Origin: Singulisphaera sp. GP187 | GTDB taxonomy: Bacteria > Planctomycetota > Phycisphaerae > Phycisphaerales > SM1A02 | DNA: 64,000 nucleotides | Assembly: GCA_945868805.1 (NCBI GenBank) | Contig: CAMBMO010000009.1 | Location: 33,311-97,310, forward strand | Direction of reading: 5' to 3' | In this document: positions 23,428 through 32,699 of the stretch, in pieces | Layout of the letters: each line of letters opens with the position of its first letter | Position numbering within the stretch: the first letter of the stretch is position 1 | Made by a program: the position numbers and the translations under genes | The notes under the pieces: generated by a model | Databases searched by the model: none | Seen by the model: the letters and a program-made list of their open reading frames with translations, nothing else | What the model was told of the DNA's origin: nothing

Positions 23428-26090
23428 GCAAAATCTCAGCGTCAGTCATCACCGCGGAGCAACAGCGACTCGACGATAAACATGCCGGTCGTGTCGCTTG
23501 GCGTAGCTTCGGCCCCTTTCTCTCTGATCGTCAATGGGGGACCGTGCGCGAGGACTATTCCCACGATGGGTCAGCTTGGGACTACTTCACGCACGACGAA
23601 GCGCGGAGTCGGGCGTATCGGTGGGGAGAAGACGGCATCGCTGGGTTTTGCGACCAGGAGCAATTGATCTGCATGTCGCTCGCACTTTGGAACGGGCAGG
23701 ATCCGATTCTCAAGGAGAGGCACTTCGGACTGACCAACACTCAAGGCAACCACGGCGAGGATGTCAAGGAACTTTACTGGTTTCTTGATGCGCTTCCAAG
23801 CGGGGCGTGGCAGCGGATGCTCTACAAGTATCCGCATCGACCATTCCCCTACGAAGAACTCGTGCGGGTCAATGCGTCGCGAAGCAAGCTTGAGCGTGAG
23901 TTTGAACTTCTCGACACGGGCGTATTCGACGACGACCGATACTTCGATGTCTTCGTCGATTATGCGAAGGAGGGAGTTTCGGATGTCCTCATGCGAATCG
24001 AAGTTTTCAATCGGGGTCCTGAAGCCGCGACGATCCATATCTTGCCGACGACGCTCTTTCGCAATACGTGGACCTGGACGAATGCTCCCGATCGCCCTTC
24101 GATGATCGCGACCAAACAAGGTGTGGAAGTTAAACACCCGAAGTTTGCGCCGATGCAGTTGCAGTTCGATGGGAATCCCGAGCTTCTCTTCTGTGAGAAT
24201 GAGACGAATATCACCCGAATCGACGGACTACCGCGCAATGGTCGATTCTTCAAGGATGGCATCAACGATTTCGTCGTGAATCACTCGAAGGACTCCGTCA
24301 ATCCTGCGAAGACTGGCACCAAGGTGTCAGCGCACTTCGCAGTCGATATTCCGGCGGGCAAGTCGCACATCGTTCGCGTTCGTTTGAGTCCCGCGGGAAC
24401 GCGAGGAGGATTTGCCGACTTCGATGCGATCATGACAAAGCGCAAGGCCGAGGCTGACGAGTTCTATGCGCAGAAACAGGCCCGCATTGACGATCCCGAA
24501 CTGCGCGACATCCAGCGGCAGGCGTGGGCTGGACTGCTGTGGAATCAGCAGACTTATGTGTACGAAGTTCGAACATGGCTCGAAGGTGACTCCGCGATGG
24601 ATCCCCCTCCGGAATCCAGAAAAACCGGGCGCAATTCAGAATGGCAGCACCTGAACAACCACTTCGTGTTCTGCATGCCCGACTCCTGGGAATATCCGTG
24701 GTACGCATCCTGGGATCTCGCGTTCCACTGCGTCGCACTTGCAGAGATCGACGCAGAAGAAGCGAAGGTGCAACTCTCGCACCTGATGATCGATCGTTCC
24801 ATGCACCCGAGCGGGCAGATCCCCGCGTACGAGTGGGCGTTCGGCGATGTCAATCCTCCAGTACACGCATGGGCTGCGCTTCGCATCCACGAAATCGATT
24901 GCGAACGAACAGGGCAGTCGGACGACGTGTTTCTGCGCAAGATCTTCCATCGACTGCTATTGAATTTCACATGGTGGGTCAATCGCAAAGATGCGGACGG
25001 TCGGAATCTCTTCGCTGGAGGATTTCTAGGACTGGACAACGTGGGTGTTTTTGATCGAAGCGCGGACCTGCCATCAGGTGCAGTGCTTCAGCAGGCCGAT
25101 GGAACTGCGTGGATGGGGATGTTCGCACTCAACATGATGCGAATCGCGGTGGAACTGTCGCTCCGCGACGGCGTCTATCAAGACATGGCCATGAAGTTCT
25201 TCGAACACTTTTTGGGGATCGCATCCGCAATGGCAGATTTCGCGGGAACGGGCGAAGGGCTCTGGGACGACGCGGACAAGTTCTATTACGACCGCCTTCG
25301 ATTTCCTTCCGGGGAAACGATTCCGATGCGAGTTCAATCAATCGTTGGACTCCTGCCGCTTACCGCCGTTCAAGTCATGAAGCCTGAAGGACTGGACAAG
25401 CTCCCGCTCTTCAAAGCGCGAATCGAATGGGTTTTCCAGTCTCGACCGGACTTGGCAAATCTTGTCTCCCACTGGAATCAGGGTGGAAGTGGCGATCAAC
25501 GACTCTTCTCGTTGCTCAGAGGGCACAGAATGAAGTGCCTTCTTCGCAGAATGCTCGATGAGAGCCAGTTCCTTTCCGAGTATGGAATTCGTTCGATGTC
25601 CCGCGCACTGGAAAACGACCCGTATGTCTTCTGGCACAATGGCCAGAGTCTTTCTGTGCGATACACCCCGGCCGAGGGTGCGAGTGGAGCGTTCGGTGGC
25701 AACAGCAACTGGCGTGGACCGATCTGGTTCCCGGTGAATTTCTTGCTCGTCGAAAGTCTTCTGCGATTTCACGACTACTACGGAGACGACTTCAAGATCG
25801 AGTGCCCTGCGGGCTCGAAGAATCTCGTCACCCTTTCCGAAGCTGCGAAGGTGGTTGCAGAACGACTCATCAAACTCTTCCGCAAGAACGCGCAGGGAAT
25901 TCGTCCCTGCCTCGGTGACCATCCGAAAATGCAGTCAGATCCGAATTTCAATCGTTACCACCTCTTTCATGAGTACTTCGACGGCAACAACGGTCGCGGT
26001 TGCGGTGCATCCCATCAGACCGGCTGGACCGCGATGGTCGCGCATCTCATTTCGCAGTTCGCGTCGACCACAACGGGCGCCAACAAGTAA
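23424..26090 (+). CDS. GH63-type glucosidase
   Basis: An 888 aa protein starting at ATG 23424 (MSKISASVITAEQQRLDDK), overlapping the debranching enzyme stop by ATGA. It matches bacterial glucosidases of glycoside hydrolase family 63 in the (alpha/alpha)6 clan: PDSWEYPWYASWDLAFHCVALAEID, MHPSGQIPAYEWAFGDVNPPVHAWA, LPSGAVLQQADGTAWMGMFALNMMRIA and GGNSNWRGPIWFPVNFLLVESL are the conserved blocks. It has no signal peptide, so it probably acts on cytoplasmic alpha-glucosides, perhaps small osmolytes such as mannosyl- or glucosylglycerate, or on glycogen fragments; the substrate is inference. Its stop overlaps the kinase start (TAATG). Confidence 0.88.
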   Translation: MSKISASVITAEQQRLDDKHAGRVAWRSFGPFLSDRQWGTVREDYSHDGSAWDYFTHDEARSRAYRWGEDGIAGFCDQEQLICMSLALWNGQDPILKERHFGLTNTQGNHGEDVKELYWFLDALPSGAWQRMLYKYPHRPFPYEELVRVNASRSKLEREFELLDTGVFDDDRYFDVFVDYAKEGVSDVLMRIEVFNRGPEAATIHILPTTLFRNTWTWTNAPDRPSMIATKQGVEVKHPKFAPMQLQFDGNPELLFCENETNITRIDGLPRNGRFFKDGINDFVVNHSKDSVNPAKTGTKVSAHFAVDIPAGKSHIVRVRLSPAGTRGGFADFDAIMTKRKAEADEFYAQKQARIDDPELRDIQRQAWAGLLWNQQTYVYEVRTWLEGDSAMDPPPESRKTGRNSEWQHLNNHFVFCMPDSWEYPWYASWDLAFHCVALAEIDAEEAKVQLSHLMIDRSMHPSGQIPAYEWAFGDVNPPVHAWAALRIHEIDCERTGQSDDVFLRKIFHRLLLNFTWWVNRKDADGRNLFAGGFLGLDNVGVFDRSADLPSGAVLQQADGTAWMGMFALNMMRIAVELSLRDGVYQDMAMKFFEHFLGIASAMADFAGTGEGLWDDADKFYYDRLRFPSGETIPMRVQSIVGLLPLTAVQVMKPEGLDKLPLFKARIEWVFQSRPDLANLVSHWNQGGSGDQRLFSLLRGHRMKCLLRRMLDESQFLSEYGIRSMSRALENDPYVFWHNGQSLSVRYTPAEGASGAFGGNSNWRGPIWFPVNFLLVESLLRFHDYYGDDFKIECPAGSKNLVTLSEAAKVVAERLIKLFRKNAQGIRPCLGDHPKMQSDPNFNRYHLFHEYFDGNNGRGCGASHQTGWTAMVAHLISQFASTTTGANK

Positions 26091-29029
26091 TGTCTCCCGC
26101 ACGAACCCTCTCGTTCTTGTCTGCCGGAGGAGCGTTGGTCGCTGGCCTCGCGTTCCTCGCTTCGATCGTGACCAATGGCGCGCACGGCGGAATCGAGTCG
26201 CCGTCGATCCGAGCACTCACGGCGATCTTGCTGATGGCGAGCGCACTCATCGTGGGTCTTCCACCATGGAGGTGGTGGGTGCTCACCGCCCAAGTGCTCT
26301 CGGTCGGACTCTTGATCACCGCATGCGCGGGGCTCGCCATGCCAAACGGTACGGAGAGCACTGGATTGATGGCGGGATTGACATTGCTCGCTCTCTCATG
26401 TGTTTCAACCACGCTTTCAGCGACATCCGGTCGCTGGCCCGCCGCGCTCTCGTCGAGTGCGGTGCTGGGATTGACGCTCTATGCGACACTCGCGCCCGAC
26501 GCTCCTGTCTTCAACATCCAAACAGCCGACCGGTTCGCGGCGATTGATCGAATTCCCGCTATCGCTCTCGCGGCGGCTGCGTTGGCACTGCTCTCGCGCG
26601 CATGGTTTGATGCTCCCGCTCGAAGCCTGCGATTGCCACGTTGGATTGGACTTGCGATCACCGTGATTTTTCTCTCGCTCTCCTTGACCGCGTGGCATCA
26701 GCTGACCCATGCGGAACGGATGAGCACGATGCGCCAGTCACAAGCCGGCGAAGATGCAATCGGGTTCATCTTTCAAGGCGGGTTGGATCGGATCATCCAA
26801 AATTTTCAAAGACTCGATCATTCGTTTAGTTTGCCATCCACGACGACCAATGGCGCGCTGACCGACCAAGCGAACACAATTATCTCGACGAATCCGGGAT
26901 TGATCGCCATCGAGTGGGTCGATGCGAATGGTCGCATCGGGTGGGCTGCGACGATGGCGGGCCTTCTTCATCCGGGCGAAGCTGGACTTGCGCCACTTGC
27001 ACTCCGGACCGATGTCATCGCTGAAGCGCGCGAAAGGCGTGGCATCGCGATCGCGGGTCCGATCGATATTGGCGGGAGACGGGCGACGATTCTCGTCTCG
27101 GTCCCTCCTGATGACGATGGTGCATTCATCGCGCTTGTGAATATTGACCGCACGATGAATTCACTGGCCCCGAGTTTCAAGAATGCTTTCGAGGCGGAGG
27201 TCTTCTTCAAGGAGAAACTCCTCTACGAACTCGGCGGAGCCGTAGGACCGAGCATCCTCGGCGCGGGGCAGTCGATCCACGTTGCTGGCGAAGAATTCTC
27301 GCTGAAGGTTCGGCCGATCCTGGCCGCAGACGGCGCGCTGTTCGTGCAACTCCCGCTCCTCCTTCTCGCTGCGATGCTCGCCGTGTCCATTTTACTCGGG
27401 ATGACACTCTTCTTCGCTCAATCATCTGCCCACCGTGCCAATCTCTCGTCCCGGGCCCACAGTCAGATGGAACAACTGATCGAAGGAGCGCGCCAAGTCG
27501 CCGTCATTGCGACCGACCGAACAGGGCTCGTCACGATTTTCAATCACGGCGCGGAACGGCTGACGGGTTTCCGCTCCATCGACATCCTGCGACGCAAGGA
27601 GGCCACTTGCCTATTCGATCCAGACGAGCTGAACGCAATTGCGCCGACGGCCCCAGCGCCGGCATCGTTCGCATCGCTCGCATTGCTCGCGGACGAACAA
27701 CGAGCCCACGAGCGCGACTGGACATGGAAGCGACCCGATGGCGGCCAGCGTCGCGTCAATCTCGCCGCGAATCCCTGGAGGGATGCGACGGGTGAGTTGG
27801 TGGGCTACTTGTTCATCGCGGTCGATGTCACGGAGCGCGCGGCGGCGATGCGAGCGCTCGATCATGCGAGGAAGATCGCCGACCGCGCGAGCAACATGAA
27901 AAGTTCGTTCCTCGCCAATGTCAGTCATGAGATTCGCACTCCAATGACGGCCATCCTGGGCTGCGCGGACCTTTTGCTCGACCACGAAACCACCGAAGCC
28001 GAGCGCACCGAGTTCGCTCAGACCGTTCGCAGGAATGGGGAGCACCTGCTCGGGGTTCTCGACGACATCTTGGACATCTCCAAGATCGAGGCTGGACGAC
28101 TTCGGATCGAGATGATCGAGGTGCGCCTGACCGAAATCGTCGATGAGGTCATTCAGCTCATGAGAGTCCGCGCACACAAACGCGCGATCGAATTGAAAGT
28201 CGTTCGGGAGGGCACCGAGACCGATCGGCTCGTGCGGACGGATCCGCTTCGGGTACGACAGATCCTGGTCAATCTCATCGGGAACGCGATCAAGTTCACT
28301 GAACGTGGTGGAGTGACGGTTCTAATCCGCACCCAAGTCGACGGAGACGCCCTCAATGCAGAAATCGAAGTTCGCGATACAGGCATTGGCATCTCCGCAG
28401 AACAAATCAAAGTGCTCTTTCAGAATTTTGAACAGGGCGACTCCAGCACGGCAAGGAGATTTGGCGGAACCGGGCTGGGACTTGCGATCTCACAGCGACT
28501 TGCGAGAATGCTTGACGGATTGATTGGAGTCCGATCAACAGTTGGGGAAGGAAGTTCATTCACTTTCTCCTTCCGGGCACCGCTCGCCTCGGACTATGTC
28601 GAGCCGGCAAGCACGTCGGAGGGAGCGAGTCCAATCGTGATCCGACTCGACGGTCGGCGCGTGCTACTCGTCGACGACAGTCTCGACAATCAGCGTCTGG
28701 TTTCAACGATTCTGCGAAGAGCAGGTGCGGAAGTAGAGGTCGCCGATCATGGTCGCCACGCTCTTGAGGCCGTCGCGCTCGGGCGATCGCGTCGCGAGTT
28801 TGATGTGATCATGCTCGACATGCAAATGCCCGAATTGGACGGGTATTCGACCGCGCGCGAGCTACGTGCGAGTGGCTATAAGGGCCGGATCGTCGCGCTG
28901 ACCGGAAATGCCGGCGAGGACGATCGTGGGCGGTGTCTCGACGCAGGATGTGACGACTACGCGACGAAACCGATCGAACGACTCAAGCTTTTGTCGCTCT
29001 GTGCCCAACCCCCGCTCGACACCGAGTGA
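26090..29029 (+). CDS. Hybrid sensor histidine kinase with PAS and receiver domains
   Basis: A membrane-bound two-component hybrid kinase of 979 aa; ATG 26090 overlaps the GH63 stop (TAATG). Residues about 1-200 hold six or seven hydrophobic segments, then a periplasmic region of about 150 residues (AGEDAIGFIFQGGLDRIIQNF) resembling CHASE-type sensors, and another membrane segment (QLPLLLLAAMLAVSILLGMTLFF). A PAS domain follows (VAVIATDRTGLVTIFNHGAERLTGF), then HisKA (SSFLANVSHEIRTPMTAILG, with H-box), HATPase (NLIGNAIKFTERGG, DTGIGIS, FGGTGLGLAIS) and a C-terminal receiver (VLLVDDSLDNQRLVSTI, MLDMQMPELDGYS). No separate regulator gene is adjacent. Confidence 0.93.
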   Translation: MSPARTLSFLSAGGALVAGLAFLASIVTNGAHGGIESPSIRALTAILLMASALIVGLPPWRWWVLTAQVLSVGLLITACAGLAMPNGTESTGLMAGLTLLALSCVSTTLSATSGRWPAALSSSAVLGLTLYATLAPDAPVFNIQTADRFAAIDRIPAIALAAAALALLSRAWFDAPARSLRLPRWIGLAITVIFLSLSLTAWHQLTHAERMSTMRQSQAGEDAIGFIFQGGLDRIIQNFQRLDHSFSLPSTTTNGALTDQANTIISTNPGLIAIEWVDANGRIGWAATMAGLLHPGEAGLAPLALRTDVIAEARERRGIAIAGPIDIGGRRATILVSVPPDDDGAFIALVNIDRTMNSLAPSFKNAFEAEVFFKEKLLYELGGAVGPSILGAGQSIHVAGEEFSLKVRPILAADGALFVQLPLLLLAAMLAVSILLGMTLFFAQSSAHRANLSSRAHSQMEQLIEGARQVAVIATDRTGLVTIFNHGAERLTGFRSIDILRRKEATCLFDPDELNAIAPTAPAPASFASLALLADEQRAHERDWTWKRPDGGQRRVNLAANPWRDATGELVGYLFIAVDVTERAAAMRALDHARKIADRASNMKSSFLANVSHEIRTPMTAILGCADLLLDHETTEAERTEFAQTVRRNGEHLLGVLDDILDISKIEAGRLRIEMIEVRLTEIVDEVIQLMRVRAHKRAIELKVVREGTETDRLVRTDPLRVRQILVNLIGNAIKFTERGGVTVLIRTQVDGDALNAEIEVRDTGIGISAEQIKVLFQNFEQGDSSTARRFGGTGLGLAISQRLARMLDGLIGVRSTVGEGSSFTFSFRAPLASDYVEPASTSEGASPIVIRLDGRRVLLVDDSLDNQRLVSTILRRAGAEVEVADHGRHALEAVALGRSRREFDVIMLDMQMPELDGYSTARELRASGYKGRIVALTGNAGEDDRGRCLDAGCDDYATKPIERLKLLSLCAQPPLDTE

Positions 29030-29053
29030 ATTCGCTACGATTCGATTCCCCTT

Positions 29054-29140
29054 GGTGGGGTGGCAGAGTGGTCGAACGCGCCTGACTTGAAATCCGGTAT
29101 GCCCTCAAAGGCATCGTGGGTTCGAATCCCACCCCCACCG
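29054..29140 (+). tRNA. tRNA-Ser (anticodon UGA)
   Basis: An 87-nt class II tRNA. Acceptor GGTGGGG pairs with CCCCACC, with discriminator G. The anticodon loop CTTGAAA gives UGA, which reads UCN serine codons. The variable arm ATGCC-CTCAAA-GGCAT is the long serine type, and the T arm is GTGGG-TTCGAAT-CCCAC. The anticodon stem CCTGA/TCCGG has a U-C mismatch at pair 29-41. CCA is not encoded. It lies 24 nt after the histidine kinase gene. Confidence 0.95.
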
Positions 29141-29231
29141 TTCTCGGTTGCTTGGTTTTTTGTTTCATGGTTTTGTCCAGCATCACCCGTTTCTCTGGAT
29201 CAACAGCATCAATCCCTCTTTAGGTTCTCCC

Positions 29232-32200
29232 ATGCTCCAATCAATCTCGATCATTCTCGCCACCCTCTTTACGGTCGCATCCTCCGCACAAGATGTTCCG
29301 CCAAACGCGACGATGCTGCGCTATCCCGACATCAGTCAAAATCGAATCGTCTTCTCGTATGCGAATGGACTGTGGAGCGTGGACAAGAACGGTGGAGTCG
29401 CCCAACCCGTCGCGGATCCGCCAGGCGCCGAGACTTTTGCGCGATTTTCGCCGGATGGAAAGTCGATCGCATTCATCGGCAACTATGAAGGCAATAAAGA
29501 CATCTATGTGACGCCAATCGGCGGTGGAATCCCAACGCGTGTGACCTATCACCCGTCATCCGAAACTCCCGCCGACTGGCTGAGTGATGGGCGCATCCTC
29601 TTCAGTTCACAGGGGATGGGGACCTATCCAAGGGCGCCGCAAATATTCGCCGTCAGCGCTGAGGGCGGACTGCCAATGGAGTTCCCAACCCCCTATGGCG
29701 CGAACCCGACAGTCAGCGCAAACGGAAAGTTACTCGCGTACACCCCTCACTCGACCGATACTCGAACTTGGAAGCGATACCGCGGCGGAATGGCGACTGA
29801 TATCTGGGTCTACGACCTCGACGCAAATACGGCAAAGCGCATCACGCAGTGGGAAGGAACCGACACGATTCCAATGTGGCATGGCGACACGCTTTACTAC
29901 CTCAGCGACGCTGGACCTGAACACAGACTCAACATCTGGTCGTGCGAGGCGCAAGGAGGGAATCGACGTCAGATCACTCGATTCGCAGAGTTCGATGTGA
30001 AATGGCCGTCGATGGGTCCAGATGATGGATCAGCCGGCGAAATTGTTTTTCAGAACGGAGCACAACTCATGGTGCTCGATCTCGGCACCCGCGAGTCACG
30101 CTCGGTCGAGGTCAAGATCCCCGGAGCGCGCTCAAAGTTGCGACCTCAGACGATCGACGCAAGCGGATTCATCGATGGGTGGGATATTTCGCCTTCTGGG
30201 AAACGCGCAATCGTTTCAGCGCGAGGCGATGTCTGGACTCTGCCAGCTGAGAATGGGATTCCGCGCAACCTGACACAAAGCGACGATTCGGCCGAGCGCG
30301 AACCAACATGGAGTCCCGACGGAAAGTGGATTGCGTGGTTCGACGATTCCTCCCACGAAGGCTATGAAATCTACATTTCTTCCGCAGATGGAACGGGGTC
30401 GAAGCGAAAGCTGACGACGACCGATGGGTCGTACAAATCGGACATCAACTGGAGCCCAGATTCAAAATGGATCGCCTTTGCCGGCAAGGCGAATTCGATG
30501 TTTCTCGTCGACGCGACGACGGGCGATACAAAACTCGTCGACCGTGAAGAATTCGACGATCGCGCGCCACATCCAAAGTGGAGCCATGATTCGTCTTGGA
30601 TTACATATCGCAAGTCCGATTCGACTGGAAGGTCCGCGCAAGTCCTCGTCTACGACGTTGAATCTGGCGAAGTGCATGCGGTCACTTCGCCCGCATTCTC
30701 GAGTGGTTCACCGACCTTCGATCGCACTGGAGATTGGCTCTACTACACCAGCGATCAGGAGTTCAAGCCGAAGTACGGATCGATGGATACCACGTGGATC
30801 TACGACGACTCCGAGGTCGTGCTCGCTGTGCCCCTGCGAACCGATGTCAAAGCTGCGTGGCAGACGAGCGAAAGTGATGAGGAGGTTCCCGCCCCAGAAA
30901 AGAAACCAGAAGCTCCCAAGGACGCGAAACCAGCTGACGAAAAACCGGCTGATGCAAATCCAGACGCCTCGAAGCCTGCGGATCCGTCGGTCGTTGTGCC
31001 CGCTGCAACTGTCCCTCCCGTGGCCACGCCCGAGGTCAAGCAAGAGACTCCTGCGGCAGCGCCAGCGACTCCGAAGCGAAAAGGATTCGTGATCGATTTC
31101 GACCGACTCGAATCACGCGCGGTTCGAGTTCCCGGCGTCACGCGAGGTGCATTCGGAAACATGTCGGTCAACGACAAAGGGAATCTGATCTATGTTCGTC
31201 GGGGCGACACCGGAGGCATCAAGATCATCGATGCTCGCGAGAAGAAACCATCGGAGAAAGCAGTGACGGGTGGCGGTGGATTCGCGATCACGCCAGATGG
31301 GAAAAAGCTCTTGATTCCCGAGGGCGGTAAGGCGAGAATCGTAGAAGCATCCGCTGGCGGTGCGTCGAAGGATGTCGTGACAAAGCCGATGCTTGTTGAG
31401 ATCGATCCACGCACCGAATGGCGTCAAATGGTGAGTGATGCATGGCTGATCTTCCGAGATTTTTTCTACGACCCAAGTATGCATCATGTCGATTGGCCGA
31501 CGATTCGAACGAACTACATCGCTCTCGTCGACGATGCGAATAGTCGTGAGGACATTTCATTCATCATCTCCGAGATGATTTCCGAACTCAATGTCGGGCA
31601 CGCGTACTACCGCGGTGGCGATGTCGAGGGAGGTCCGACATCGAACACCGGACTCCTCGGAGTCGACTTCGAGTTGGGTTCCGCACCTGGTCCCGACGGC
31701 GCGTCGGTCACCGCATACAAAATCAAGCGCATCTATGAAGGTGCGCCCTGGGATTCAGACGCGCGCAATCCGCTCCGCGCTCCCGGACTCAATATCAAGG
31801 CGGGCGAGGAGTACTTGCTCGAAGTCAATGGGGCGCCACTCGACATCCGCAAAGCTCCGTGGGCTGCATTTGTCGGACTCGGCGACAAGACGATCACCTT
31901 GCTCCTCTCGAAGAAGCCATTTCGTGACGACACTGCACGCTCAGTGGTTGTAACCACGATCGACAGTGAAGCGGATTTACGATATCGATCCTGGATTGAA
32001 GCAAATCGCGCTTACATCGATCAAAAGTCCCAAGGGCGAGTCGGGTATGTCTATGTCCCCGACACTGGTGTCGGCGGTCAGAACGATCTCATGCGCCAAT
32101 TCGTCGGGCAACGAGGCAAAGACGCGCTCATCGTCGATGATCGATGGAATGGTGGCGGACAGATTCCGACAAGATTCGTCGAACTCCTTGATCGACCGCT

Positions 32201-32678
32201 GACAAATTGGTGGGCGCGAAGAGATACCAAGAGCCAAGCATGGCCACCCGACGGTCACTTCGGTTCGAAGGCGATGTTGATCAACGGACTCGCTGGATCG
32301 GGTGGGGACATGTTCCCATGGCTCTTCCGACAGGCGAACCTCGGGCCATTGGTGGGCACGCGCACATGGGGTGGGCTCGTCGGAATCTCGGGGAATCCAT
32401 CACTCGTCGATGGCGCAAGTGTGTCCGTACCGAAGTTCGCTTTCTACGAGGACGATGGGACGTGGGGAGTCGAAGGTCACGGCGTCGATCCAGATGTCGT
32501 GGTGATGGACGATCCTGCGGTCATGAAGGGTGGACCATCGCGAGGTGGCATCGACCCTCAAATGGATGTGGCGATCGACTTGATGGAAAAATCCATACGT
32601 GAACGTCCATTCAAGACCGTTCCGACGCCGCCATATCCCAATCGTCAAGGGATGGGGCTTCCGACTGCAGATCAATGA
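29232..32678 (+). CDS. Tricorn-type protease, exported
   Basis: A 1148 aa S41-family protease, predicted to degrade oligopeptides in the envelope. Start ATG 29232 gives a signal peptide (LQSISIILATLFTVASSAQ). Two beta-propellers of PD40/WD40-like repeats (SPDGKSIAFIGNYEG, SPDGKWIAWFDD) fill residues about 25-550. A Lys/Pro/Ala-rich linker (about 553-617) leads to the C1 domain (EWRQMVSDAWLIFRDFFYDPSMHHVDW), a PDZ domain and the S41 core. The catalytic serine is in NGLAGSGGD (about residue 1022), with a histidine in ELNVGHAYY (about 789). TAGGTT lies 5 nt before ATG. Confidence 0.92.
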   Translation: MLQSISIILATLFTVASSAQDVPPNATMLRYPDISQNRIVFSYANGLWSVDKNGGVAQPVADPPGAETFARFSPDGKSIAFIGNYEGNKDIYVTPIGGGIPTRVTYHPSSETPADWLSDGRILFSSQGMGTYPRAPQIFAVSAEGGLPMEFPTPYGANPTVSANGKLLAYTPHSTDTRTWKRYRGGMATDIWVYDLDANTAKRITQWEGTDTIPMWHGDTLYYLSDAGPEHRLNIWSCEAQGGNRRQITRFAEFDVKWPSMGPDDGSAGEIVFQNGAQLMVLDLGTRESRSVEVKIPGARSKLRPQTIDASGFIDGWDISPSGKRAIVSARGDVWTLPAENGIPRNLTQSDDSAEREPTWSPDGKWIAWFDDSSHEGYEIYISSADGTGSKRKLTTTDGSYKSDINWSPDSKWIAFAGKANSMFLVDATTGDTKLVDREEFDDRAPHPKWSHDSSWITYRKSDSTGRSAQVLVYDVESGEVHAVTSPAFSSGSPTFDRTGDWLYYTSDQEFKPKYGSMDTTWIYDDSEVVLAVPLRTDVKAAWQTSESDEEVPAPEKKPEAPKDAKPADEKPADANPDASKPADPSVVVPAATVPPVATPEVKQETPAAAPATPKRKGFVIDFDRLESRAVRVPGVTRGAFGNMSVNDKGNLIYVRRGDTGGIKIIDAREKKPSEKAVTGGGGFAITPDGKKLLIPEGGKARIVEASAGGASKDVVTKPMLVEIDPRTEWRQMVSDAWLIFRDFFYDPSMHHVDWPTIRTNYIALVDDANSREDISFIISEMISELNVGHAYYRGGDVEGGPTSNTGLLGVDFELGSAPGPDGASVTAYKIKRIYEGAPWDSDARNPLRAPGLNIKAGEEYLLEVNGAPLDIRKAPWAAFVGLGDKTITLLLSKKPFRDDTARSVVVTTIDSEADLRYRSWIEANRAYIDQKSQGRVGYVYVPDTGVGGQNDLMRQFVGQRGKDALIVDDRWNGGGQIPTRFVELLDRPLTNWWARRDTKSQAWPPDGHFGSKAMLINGLAGSGGDMFPWLFRQANLGPLVGTRTWGGLVGISGNPSLVDGASVSVPKFAFYEDDGTWGVEGHGVDPDVVVMDDPAVMKGGPSRGGIDPQMDVAIDLMEKSIRERPFKTVPTPPYPNRQGMGLPTADQ

Positions 32679-32699
32679 GCCGCCGTCAGTCCGTGGCGG

